19,993 bases of DNA from Pseudomonadota bacterium (lineage in GTDB: Bacteria > Pseudomonadota > Alphaproteobacteria > Rhizobiales > Methylopilaceae). Below the pieces are notes generated by a model that saw only the letters and a program-made list of their open reading frames with translations, ran no database searches and had not been told where the DNA came from. The translations under genes were made by a program, and so were the position numbers. Below are positions 14,377-19,993 of the stretch, one piece after another. Position 1 is the first letter of the stretch; every line of letters begins with the position of its first letter. The stretch covers positions 1 to 19,993 of the forward strand of contig JAEWFF010000077.1 in the NCBI GenBank assembly GCA_023388965.1, given 5' to 3'.

Positions 14377-14445
14377 AAGTTCGAGCAATGTCCACCGGCT
14401 GGCGTTCGCTTCGGAACAGGTCACAGGGGAGCGTTCCGGAAAACC

Positions 14446-14964
14446 ATGGATCGTCGGGTCAGAAAAACCAGGGATGCGCTATATTCGGCCTTCGTCGCGC
14501 TTGTGGCCGAGAAGGGGTATGACCAGATCTCGGTTCGCGACATCCTTGATGAAGCCGATGTCGGACGCACCACGTTCTATGCGCACTTTAAGGCCAAGGA
14601 AGATTTGCTGCGGTTCGGGTTCACCCGCTTGCGCGCGCAATTGGCGTCTCGACCCAGATCGACTGTTGAAGATCACCGGGCGTTGATCCGTGCCTTGCTG
14701 GACCATGCAAAGTCGCACGCCGGCTTGTTCGCCGCTCTTGCCGGCGGCGCCGGCGGAGGACTTGCTGAGGCCGAGTTCCGCGGGATCGTCGAGGACATCG
14801 TCGCGACCGAAATTGGTGCAGGTGAGGCGCAGGCAACGATGACGGCCATGCTGGGTGGTGCCCTGCTTGCGGCAATTCGTCGATGGGTTGATGCCGGTGC
14901 CAAAGGGGCAGGATCGGAAATCATCGAAGCTTTCGATCTGCTGCTGGCGGCGGCGCCCCGATGA
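14446..14964 (+). CDS. TetR-family transcriptional regulator
   Basis: 172 residues. The N-terminal helix-turn-helix is typical: RKTRDALYSAFVALVAEKGY, then ISVRDILDEADVGRTTFYAH and FKAKEDLL (residues 7-55). The C-terminal ligand-binding domain is short and ends in an amphipathic helix; its ligand cannot be guessed. The start ATG follows a weak purine stretch. Divergent orientation and the intergenic palindrome suggest that it represses itself and the membrane protein at 13853-14323. A link to copper is not shown by the sequence. Confidence 0.92.
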   Translation: MDRRVRKTRDALYSAFVALVAEKGYDQISVRDILDEADVGRTTFYAHFKAKEDLLRFGFTRLRAQLASRPRSTVEDHRALIRALLDHAKSHAGLFAALAGGAGGGLAEAEFRGIVEDIVATEIGAGEAQATMTAMLGGALLAAIRRWVDAGAKGAGSEIIEAFDLLLAAAPR

Positions 14965-15003
14965 AACGCTGCTGTTCGCTACGCCGCCCACGCGACGCTG
15001 CAA

Positions 15004-15507
15004 TCAAAGTCCTAGACGCGCGCCGATTGCTTCCATCTGTTCGATTTCCCGGCGCTGCGCCTCGATGATTTCGTCGCACAAGGTCAACAGTTCAGGGTCT
15101 TCGATATCGGCCTCACGACACATCAGGATGGCGCCCGAGTGGTGAGGGATCATGGAGTCAATAAACTGGCGGTCGTCGATGAATGTCTGAGCGCGGGTAC
15201 CCCAGAAGGAGAGGACCGTAAGCAGCGCGAACATCACGTATAAAGCGACGTTTATTCTCTTGTTCGGGAACATGCCGGGCATGGTTGCCAGCATGAAAAT
15301 GCCCATCGGTGCCCACATAGTCACGGCCATGTAGAACATGTTGAGGTTGTTGCGGAAATCGCCGATCCCATCGATCATGGAGAACATGACGACATACATG
15401 ACGATCAGGCCCAGAATCATGTTGATCCAGAACAGCAGATAAGGCCGGCCGTGGTTGCCGTGTTCACTATGGTTCGTCTGGCCTGAATGATGTGTATGAT
15501 CCGACAT
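15004..15507 (-). CDS. DUF305 protein with three N-terminal membrane segments (second copy)
   Basis: 167 residues, start fixed by AGGAG 7 nt upstream. Same plan as the protein at 1814-2314: His-rich head (DHTHHSGQTNHSEHGNH), three membrane segments at about 24-46, 56-81 and 87-107, then the DUF305 signature SMIPHHSGAILMCREA. Most differences from the other copy lie in the head and third membrane segment. It is the last gene of a tight operon with CsoR and the glutaredoxin-MauE protein (10 bp after the latter), so it should be derepressed by Cu(I). Confidence 0.9.
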   Translation of the reverse strand: MSDHTHHSGQTNHSEHGNHGRPYLLFWINMILGLIVMYVVMFSMIDGIGDFRNNLNMFYMAVTMWAPMGIFMLATMPGMFPNKRINVALYVMFALLTVLSFWGTRAQTFIDDRQFIDSMIPHHSGAILMCREADIEDPELLTLCDEIIEAQRREIEQMEAIGARLGL

Positions 15508-15517
15508 GTGTGATCTC

Positions 15518-16273
15518 CTAGTGTCCCATGCCCATAGGCTTGAGCAGCATCCAGATAGCCATACTCACCATCATCAGGTTCTCGGTGAGGGAAACGAAGC
15601 CGAGCGGGACATTGCTGTCGCCACCCACGCAGGCGCATTTGAGCTCACGCTTGTCCAGGTAAACGGCCTTGAAGACCGAGGCCGCACCCACGGTTCCGAT
15701 GAACAGCGCGACCGGGATCGACAGCCACATCAGCGCCCCGGAGACCATCAGTACGCCGGCCAGGGCCTCGGCATAGGCATACACGTAGGCGTAGGGCACC
15801 CACCGTTGCGCGAGGAGGTCATAGTTGAGGAACATGGTCGCGAAGCCGTCCACGTCCTTTAGCTTCTGCAAAGCGAGGAGGCACATGGCAAAGGCGATGA
15901 ACCACTCTGCCGCCTCAACCGTGACAATGTTGCCGTACACGGCCCAACTAGCGGCGACCGACATAGCGGCTGCCATGCCGAATAGAGCGATGACGGGCGT
16001 GTAGGTCACCGCATCCTTGTCTTTTACCTCGAGGCCGAAGTGCCGGCGCAGGTCGTCGTATCCGCCGATGCGCTCGTCGGCGATGAAAGTCTGAGGTGTC
16101 GTCGTGACGCCGTGCTGTTGCTTGAACGCGTCGATTTCAGCCCTCGAAACGAGGTGTCGGTCCTCCACCCTGAAGCCTTTTCGCTTCAGCAGATCCAAGG
16201 CTTTCAGCCCCCATGGGCAGGTGTGTTCCGGCGTAACCATCCGGTACAGCTCTGCTGTCGCCGCTTGGGTCAT
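15518..16273 (-). CDS. glutaredoxin-MauE/DoxX-type membrane fusion protein
   Basis: 251 residues, start preceded by GAAGGAA. Residues 1-80 form a glutaredoxin-like domain with a monothiol site TCPWG (Cys19), TTTPQTFIADERIGGYDDL and no resolving Cys. From about 88 onward four membrane helices follow (TPVIALFGMAAAMSVAASWA, AEWFIAFAMCLLALQKL, EALAGVLMVSGALMWLSIPV, SLTENLMMVSMAIWMLL), like MauE/DoxX proteins, with a Cys pair in LKCACVGG facing a membrane edge. Such fusions are common next to CsoR and DUF305 in proteobacterial copper islands; a role in thiol redox or copper delivery across the membrane is inferred. It is 18 bp after csoR. Confidence 0.85.
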   Translation of the reverse strand: MTQAATAELYRMVTPEHTCPWGLKALDLLKRKGFRVEDRHLVSRAEIDAFKQQHGVTTTPQTFIADERIGGYDDLRRHFGLEVKDKDAVTYTPVIALFGMAAAMSVAASWAVYGNIVTVEAAEWFIAFAMCLLALQKLKDVDGFATMFLNYDLLAQRWVPYAYVYAYAEALAGVLMVSGALMWLSIPVALFIGTVGAASVFKAVYLDKRELKCACVGGDSNVPLGFVSLTENLMMVSMAIWMLLKPMGMGH

Positions 16274-16291
16274 CTCACATTCCTTCTTCGC

Positions 16292-16567
16292 TCATCGTTT
16301 CGACTTGGCGATAAGGTCCACTAGCTCGTTGAACTTGGCCCGTTGAGCATTAGGGTCGCCCGAGGCGATCGCTTCGGCGACACACCCGTCGGCATGCTGC
16401 TTGAGGATCGCGTCTTCCGCTTTGGCCAATGCGGCCTTGACTGCCTGCAATTGCGTGAGGATGTCGATACAATAGGCGCCCTCCTCGACCATGCGTGAAA
16501 TTCCGGCGACCTGGCCGGCAATGCGGTTCAACCGGTTGCGGATTGCCGGAGATCGCTCGACACACAT
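16292..16567 (-). CDS. csoR: CsoR-family copper-sensing repressor
   Basis: 91 residues from the ATG at 16567, chosen because GGGAG lies 6 nt upstream and the operator lies just ahead of it; the frame stays open much farther but that part is not family-like. The all-helical CsoR/RcnR fold is evident (RLNRIAGQVAGISRMVEEG). The ligand fingerprint is Cys33, His58 and Cys62 (AYCIDILTQ and KQHADGC), with the Cys-X24-His-X3-Cys spacing of Cu(I)-sensing CsoR; RcnR has His and FrmR lacks the last Cys. It should repress its own operon (CsoR, glutaredoxin-MauE, DUF305) until Cu(I) binds. The gene name rests on the ligand set. Confidence 0.92.
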   Translation of the reverse strand: MCVERSPAIRNRLNRIAGQVAGISRMVEEGAYCIDILTQLQAVKAALAKAEDAILKQHADGCVAEAIASGDPNAQRAKFNELVDLIAKSKR

Positions 16568-16579
16568 GCTTGGCTCCCA

Positions 16580-16596
16580 ATACCCCGGTGGGGTAT
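16580..16596 (-). promoter_or_regulatory. CsoR-type operator
   Basis: ATACCCC-ggt-GGGGTAT, a perfect dyad with 7-bp arms and a G/C-rich core flanked by TA, is the form of CsoR/RcnR-family operators. It lies 13 bp before the csoR start codon, as expected for autoregulation. Confidence 0.85.
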
Positions 16597-16815
16597 AACC
16601 CGCGTTCTCAACCATGGTTCCATCGTGAACTACTGCCGTGGCCAGCCTTACGTTGGATGAACCCGCGATAGGCGAAGATCTGGCTCTTGCGATACCAATC
16701 CTGTCCTCTGGACCGGCCGACAGGCGCCTTCTTCGCCCCCATGCGACAAGTTGTGTATGGACCCTGAGAACAATTCCGTCCAAACTACACGGGTCTACGT
16801 CCTGCGATTTGGTGC

Positions 16816-17160
16816 ATGATTCCGCGATCGGTCCTACATCTGCTGAAGCGCTTTGTGTTGGCGATGATCGTTGCCGGCATGACGCTAGTGCCCTTGTGGC
16901 AGTCGGTTGGTCATGCAAGCGAGATTCAGCATTCCGTGATAGAGACTGCTGACGCCGGTGCCTATCCGGCGGAAGCCAACTTTGGCGCACACACCGCAGG
17001 TCACCATGCTTCTGTCGACCATGCACATGAGTTGCCAATATTGCGATTGGCGAGCTTGCCGCAAGCCACACCGTCAAGCGATGGCTGGAGTTTACCGACT
17101 CCCTTGAATGGAGACGGCATAGGTCCTTTCGATCCCGAGCAACCTCCCAGGCACATCTGA
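16816..17160 (+). CDS. small exported His-rich protein with QPPR tail
   Basis: 114 residues. The N-terminus (HLLKRFVLAMIVAGMTLVPL, ending GHAS) is a signal or anchor. The mature part has a His cluster (FGAHTAGHHASVDHAHELP) but no Cys. The end reads FDPEQPPRHI, so a PPR tripeptide lies two codons before the last residue, as in the three Cys-bearing small proteins of this window. Lack of Cys would argue against the CutF copper-sensing mechanism as known, unless His alone binds. It is transcribed away from csoR and toward the DsbB operon; a perfect 7-bp hairpin follows its stop. Confidence 0.6.
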   Translation: MIPRSVLHLLKRFVLAMIVAGMTLVPLWQSVGHASEIQHSVIETADAGAYPAEANFGAHTAGHHASVDHAHELPILRLASLPQATPSSDGWSLPTPLNGDGIGPFDPEQPPRHI

Positions 17161-17171
17161 GCAATCGATTA

Positions 17172-17188
17172 CGGGAACGATGTTCCCG
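17172..17188 (+). promoter_or_regulatory. perfect hairpin after the small exported gene
   Basis: CGGGAAC-gat-GTTCCCG, 7-bp arms and a 3-nt loop, starts 11 bp after the stop. There is no T-run, so it may be an mRNA control or stability element rather than a terminator. Confidence 0.5.
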
Positions 17189-17216
17189 CGTGTTGTGCCT
17201 GATGAGAGGTCTAATC

Positions 17217-17363
17217 ATGCAGAATTTCGCGCCGCTGTGGCGCACTATGCCTTTTCGGCCGGCGCCTAGCTGCGTTCTAGCGCTCGCCGGGAGCCTCCGG
17301 CCCGATGTCAGGGTCGTGGAGCCAGTCTACACCAGCCGGTTTTGGGTGGGGCCATGTCGATAG
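17217..17363 (+). CDS. possible 48-codon leader ORF overlapping the DsbB gene start
   Basis: An ATG at 17217 with AGAGG 8 nt upstream opens a frame of 48 codons (MQNFAPLWRTMPFRPAPSC at its start, RFWVGPCR at its end) that stops inside the DsbB-like gene, overlapping it by 10 bp. No family is recognised. It could be a translationally coupling leader peptide, or chance; two Cys and several Pro are the only notable residues. Confidence 0.25.
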   Translation: MQNFAPLWRTMPFRPAPSCVLALAGSLRPDVRVVEPVYTSRFWVGPCR

Positions 17364-17869
17364 TCCTTCGCCGTGCGAATCCGGCGCATCTCGCTTTGGC
17401 ATTAGCTGCCGCTACGATTTTAGGTGCTCTCGCCTCCGAAGTATTCGGCGGCCTCGTGCCCTGTGAATTGTGCCTTACGCAACGCTTGCCCTATTATTTC
17501 GGCATTCCGCTCCTTCTCGCGAGCCTCGTCGTAGCACCTGGGGTCGTTCGATTTGTATTGAGACTTAGTGCCTTGGCAGTCTTTTTGTGGGGGGTCTACC
17601 TTGGCATCTACCACGCAGGCGTGGAGTGGAAGTTCTGGGCCGGCCCAACCGCGTGCACCGGCACCGGCTCGAATTTCGGGTTCGATGCACTTGCCAACTT
17701 GAACGATGCCCGGTTCGTCCCTTGCGACCATGTGCAGTTCCGTTTCCTGGGCCTGAGTCTGGCTGGTTGGAACGTTCTGGCCACGCTGCTGATTTCGACC
17801 TTGATCGGTTTTTCTCTCCGCTCTAGCGGCAAGGCCACTGTCAATCCAGCATCCGAGGCCAAGCCATGA
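17354..17869 (+). CDS. DsbB-family disulfide oxidoreductase
   Basis: 171 residues from the ATG at 17354, preceded by GGTGGGG; a TTG at 17342 is possible. Four membrane helices and two periplasmic Cys pairs: VPCELCLTQRLPYY (Cys37, Cys40) and the second loop with Cys101 (TACTG) and Cys124 (VPCDHVQFRFLGLSLAGWN). The spacing is close to DsbB (41/44 and 104/130 in E. coli), so it probably passes electrons from a periplasmic thiol oxidase to quinone. No DsbA partner is next to it. It begins a four-gene operon with ATGA overlaps, so it may serve the other three products or reoxidise metal-damaged thiols. Confidence 0.88.
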   Translation: MSIVLRRANPAHLALALAAATILGALASEVFGGLVPCELCLTQRLPYYFGIPLLLASLVVAPGVVRFVLRLSALAVFLWGVYLGIYHAGVEWKFWAGPTACTGTGSNFGFDALANLNDARFVPCDHVQFRFLGLSLAGWNVLATLLISTLIGFSLRSSGKATVNPASEAKP

Positions 17870-18306
17870 AGGGCGCTGTCGCTCGTCATCGGCGTTCACG
17901 GTTGCGGCATCTTGTGTGGCTGCCTGTCGTTGCCATTTTGGCAATAGTGGGCGGTTTGGCGGCACCGGTGCTGTTTGCGAGGATGTTTCCGCAACAGGCA
18001 GTCTCGGTCGTTCGCGGCTCCCTCGAGGTCGAGGACTGGACGCTATTGGCGGTTGTAACGTCCGAGACGTCAGCGCTTGTGGTGGAGATCGACTTCGTAG
18101 CCAAGGATGAGGGCAATATGTCGCCTCCGCCTTGGCCGAGTGTCTCTGCGGTCATGCGAGCGCATCGCATGACCGAGTCTCTGCAAACGCGCGCGCTTGG
18201 CCCTACCCGTTTTGAGGCCACTTTAGAGCCTGCCATGGCAGGTGCTTGGACGGTTGAGATCGAGGCCGACGGCACCCCCCTTCAAATTCCCGTCGTGGTT
18301 CGATGA
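17866..18306 (+). CDS. membrane-anchored YtkA/FixH-like periplasmic protein
   Basis: 146 residues. One N-terminal membrane anchor (HLVWLPVVAILAIVGGLAAP) is followed by a beta-rich periplasmic domain. The end resembles YtkA/FixH-type domains: MRAHRMTESLQTR, RFEATLEPAMAGAWTVEIEA, then a short strand PLQIPVVVR. Such domains occur near copper and cytochrome-oxidase assembly genes. Its ATG overlaps the stop of the DsbB-like gene (ATGA), so translation is coupled. The family call rests on the C-terminal pattern only; function unknown. Confidence 0.6.
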   Translation: MKGAVARHRRSRLRHLVWLPVVAILAIVGGLAAPVLFARMFPQQAVSVVRGSLEVEDWTLLAVVTSETSALVVEIDFVAKDEGNMSPPPWPSVSAVMRAHRMTESLQTRALGPTRFEATLEPAMAGAWTVEIEADGTPLQIPVVVR

Positions 18307-18329
18307 ACCGCAAATACGAGAGGTATCCA

Positions 18330-18977
18330 ATGCAACGACGCCACTTTCTCGCCGGTCTGACAACAATCTCAGCTCTGCCGGTCATCTCAAATCTCGCGCA
18401 CGCCCAGCAGGCAGTGGCGCCGAGCTACGATCCGGATGTGCTGCTCTATGCCGGTATTCACGGCGAAGCGTTCGATATTCCACCGGCCGACGTAAGCTTG
18501 ATCCTACCCGGGTACCGGCGACGAACCATTGATTACACAACGACCGAGCGCCCCGGCACTATCGTCGTCGATACCGGGCACCGCTACCTTTATCTGGTGG
18601 CAGAAGGTGGCAAGGCCATCCGCTATGGCATCGGAGTTGGGCGCGACGGCTTCACTTGGTCCGGGCGGGGCGAAATCCGCCTCAAACGCGAGTGGCCCAA
18701 ATGGACTCCCCCTGCCGAAATGATCGTACGGCAACCCGAACTCGAACCTTACCGGAATGGCATGGCTCCGGGGTTGGACAATCCACTCGGCGCGCGGGCG
18801 CTTTATATTTTCCAGGACGGGCGCGACACCCTCTATCGCGTCCACGGTACCAACGATCCGGCCACAATCGGATTGGCGGTATCGAGTGGTTGCGTTCGGC
18901 TGATGAATCAAGACGTCATCGATCTCTACAACCGTGTCCCGGTGGGAAGTCAAATAGTGGTCCAGCAGGCAGTATGA
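18330..18977 (+). CDS. Tat-exported YkuD-type L,D-transpeptidase
   Basis: 215 residues from the ATG at 18330, chosen because GAGAGG lies 6 nt upstream and the product then starts with a twin-arginine signal (MQRRHFLAGLTTISALPVI, ending AHAQQ); an ATG at 18303 overlapping the previous stop would add nine residues. The YkuD domain runs from about 76 to the end: TIVVDTGHRYLYLV, GVGRDGFTWSGRGEI, and the catalytic His172 (VHGTNDP) and Cys188 (SSGCVRL). This small ErfK/YbiS form usually attaches lipoprotein to, or crosslinks, peptidoglycan. It differs in type from the YcbB-like enzyme at 11-1258. Its ATGA-linked position with DsbB and a haem protein is unusual. Confidence 0.92.
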   Translation: MQRRHFLAGLTTISALPVISNLAHAQQAVAPSYDPDVLLYAGIHGEAFDIPPADVSLILPGYRRRTIDYTTTERPGTIVVDTGHRYLYLVAEGGKAIRYGIGVGRDGFTWSGRGEIRLKREWPKWTPPAEMIVRQPELEPYRNGMAPGLDNPLGARALYIFQDGRDTLYRVHGTNDPATIGLAVSSGCVRLMNQDVIDLYNRVPVGSQIVVQQAV

Positions 18978-19687
18978 AAACACCTGTGCGGCATCTGGTG
19001 GTAATCGCCACTACCGCTGCGGCGGTATTGTTGTTCGGATGGCTGAGGGCTGAGTGGGACCCGATGCACCGCTGGAATAGGGCCTTTGGCGATGTTGCCT
19101 TCATTCTGATTGCCCTGACCATGGCTTTGGGCCCGATTGTGGCGCTACTTCCACGCGCGTCATTCCTTCTTCCTTGGCGTCGGGAACTCGGCATCTATTC
19201 GGGCGTCGCGGCTACAGTCCATACGCTCATCGTATTCATTGGCTGGTTTGCTCTCGATCTCTGGCGGCTGAGTGGATTTGCCTTCCATCCGACTCTTCAA
19301 CGCTATGTGCTGGCGGAGCATGGCCTCGGTCTTGCCAACTGGATTGGGGCATTTGCCTTGATCCCGGCCATTGGGTTGGTGCTGATCAGCAATGATCGTG
19401 CATTTGCCTTCTTCGGGCCAAGAACGTGGAAGTGGCTTCAGTCGGCGGCCACTGCGATCTGGATTCTTGTCGTACTCCACGCCGGATATTTTCTCGTTAT
19501 GCACTTCCAGCATTTTCATCGGCCTGACCCTCCACCCAATCCAGTCACCTGGTTTGTCGTCGGTCTGACTTTATTCGTGCAGCTCTTACGCTGGTGCGCG
19601 ACCTATGTGGTTTGGCGCAGAGGTCTCACAGGCCGAAAAAAAGGGCCGACTGTTGCGCTGCATGCACGTGGAGCCGACACCGCGTGA
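18974..19687 (+). CDS. ferric-reductase-like haem membrane protein
   Basis: 237 residues, start ATG overlapping the previous stop (ATGA). About six membrane helices, with His residues placed as in the ferric reductase-like / MsrQ (YedZ) family: RRELGIYSGVAATVHTLIVF in helix 3 and ILVVLHAGYFLVMHFQHFH in helix 5, which would ligate b-type haem. The family passes electrons from quinols across the membrane, for example to a periplasmic methionine-sulfoxide reductase or to metal ions. No MsrP partner is adjacent. Together with the DsbB-like gene it suggests that this operon handles periplasmic redox. The C-terminus is basic and cytoplasmic. Confidence 0.8.
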   Translation: MKTPVRHLVVIATTAAAVLLFGWLRAEWDPMHRWNRAFGDVAFILIALTMALGPIVALLPRASFLLPWRRELGIYSGVAATVHTLIVFIGWFALDLWRLSGFAFHPTLQRYVLAEHGLGLANWIGAFALIPAIGLVLISNDRAFAFFGPRTWKWLQSAATAIWILVVLHAGYFLVMHFQHFHRPDPPPNPVTWFVVGLTLFVQLLRWCATYVVWRRGLTGRKKGPTVALHARGADTA

Positions 19688-19716
19688 TCAACCCTGAACT
19701 TAATCAAAAAAGTGTC

Positions 19717-19747
19717 TTGACCTTACCACCGTGGGAAGCCGCACGAT
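19717..19747 (+). promoter_or_regulatory. CueR-like promoter of a copZ-like gene
   Basis: TTGACC (19717-19722) overlaps the dyad CTTACCA-ccg-TGGGAAG (19722-19738), one mismatch, and CACGAT follows after a 19-bp spacer. It is nearly identical in layout to the ATPase and copZ promoters and lies 30 bp before the chaperone start. Confidence 0.75.
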
Positions 19748-19776
19748 TTCCGCGTTATATTTTCTCGGAGTTCCTT

Positions 19777-19810
19777 ATGTACAAGTTCCAAGTCAATGAC
19801 ATGACCTGCG
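19777..19810 (+). pseudogene. N-terminal stub of a second copper chaperone
   Basis: ATG at 19777 followed by YKFQVNDMTCG, nearly the same as the start of the chaperone at 13586. Homology ends inside the MxCxxC metal site, where the reading frame passes directly into IS3-family transposase sequence. The product has only one of the two metal-site Cys and cannot work as a chaperone. Confidence 0.75.
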
Positions 19811-19993
19811 GGGCGCGCGATCTCAAGGAGGTCGTCGCCGAGCAGGCGCTGGAACTGCGGATTCTTAAAAAAGCATGATTGCGGATGGGGGCGACGACGA
19901 ATGAGATACCCCGCATCCGAGAAGCTGGAGATCATTCGGCTCGTCGAGCAGTCGCATCTGTCGGCGCGGCGCACGCTGCAAAAACTCGGTATT
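19811..19993 (+). mobile_element. partial IS3-family element (OrfA tail, OrfB start)
   Basis: From 19811 the frame reads ARDLKEVVAEQALELRILKK, the C-terminal leucine-zipper end of an IS3-family OrfA, and stops at 19876. Near it are a run of six A followed by G (19867-19873), which is slippery, and one reading that restores the usual OrfA end (MIADGGDDE). OrfB begins at 19901 (MRYPASEKLEIIRLVEQSHL) and runs off the window, starting with the HTH_21-type region. The left end with OrfA's HTH and the terminal inverted repeat is missing, so the element is truncated at the copZ junction. Confidence 0.8.

Noticed and set aside
16568..17245. Upstream extension of the CsoR frame to a 317-residue protein
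   Set aside because: The added part has no CsoR similarity and crosses the operator; the start at 16567 has a ribosome-binding site and gives the normal family length.
1..19993. CRISPR arrays, tRNA or rRNA genes, plasmid replication origin
   Set aside because: No regularly spaced repeats, no tRNA or rRNA signature and no Rep, ParA or iteron pattern was seen by eye.

Overview
This is about 20 kb of GC-rich DNA, most likely from an alphaproteobacterial plasmid or genomic island. That placement is an inference from the CsoR/glutaredoxin-MauE/DUF305 operon, the DUF411 and P-type ATPase sequences and the MerR-type copper promoters; no replication or core gene is present to confirm it. Most recognisable genes concern copper (or silver) handling in the envelope: a Cu(I)-type P1B ATPase, four DUF305 proteins, a DUF411 metallochaperone, a CsoR repressor, copper chaperone (copZ-like) remnants, two L,D-transpeptidases, a DsbB-like protein and a ferric-reductase-like haem membrane protein.

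Layout. 11-2489 (minus): a three-TM DUF305 protein behind a CueR-like operator, then a small exported His/Cys protein and a Tat-exported YcbB-like L,D-transpeptidase. 2490-4270: a graveyard with two decayed DUF411 genes, the tail of an MFS exporter and the tail of a copper ATPase. 4293-5185 (minus): a small exported His/Cys protein followed by a Met-rich periplasmic DUF305 protein. 5654-6088: a MerR regulator. 6111-6916: repeats and broken genes. 6921-12240 (minus): CueR-like operator, copper ATPase, DUF411, small exported His/Cys protein, DUF305/beta-propeller fusion. 12414-13834: a short exported protein, a gene-poor stretch and a frameshifted copZ with operator and terminator. 13853-14964: a divergent TetR/membrane-protein pair. 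15004-16596 (minus): a CsoR-controlled operon. 16816-19687 (plus): small exported protein, then a coupled operon DsbB / YtkA-FixH-like / YkuD L,D-transpeptidase / ferric-reductase-like. 19717-19993: a copZ promoter and start fused to a partial IS3-family element.

The most interesting pattern is a set of small exported proteins (1319-1639, 4826-5185, 8442-8849, 16816-17160) with a signal peptide or membrane anchor, His and usually Cys residues, and a PPR tripeptide within a few residues of the stop. Three of them sit directly upstream of a different periplasmic protein gene. At 4796-4832 the mRNA can fold so that the last codons of the small gene pair with the ribosome-binding site of the next gene. 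This is the architecture described for CutF of Rhodobacter capsulatus, a nascent exported chain that senses copper and controls translation of the downstream gene. If correct, this island uses that switch repeatedly for effectors (DUF305, DUF305-propeller, L,D-transpeptidase) that I do not know to be reported as its targets. Transcriptional control would come from CueR-like promoters (no obvious CueR gene is in the window) and from CsoR.
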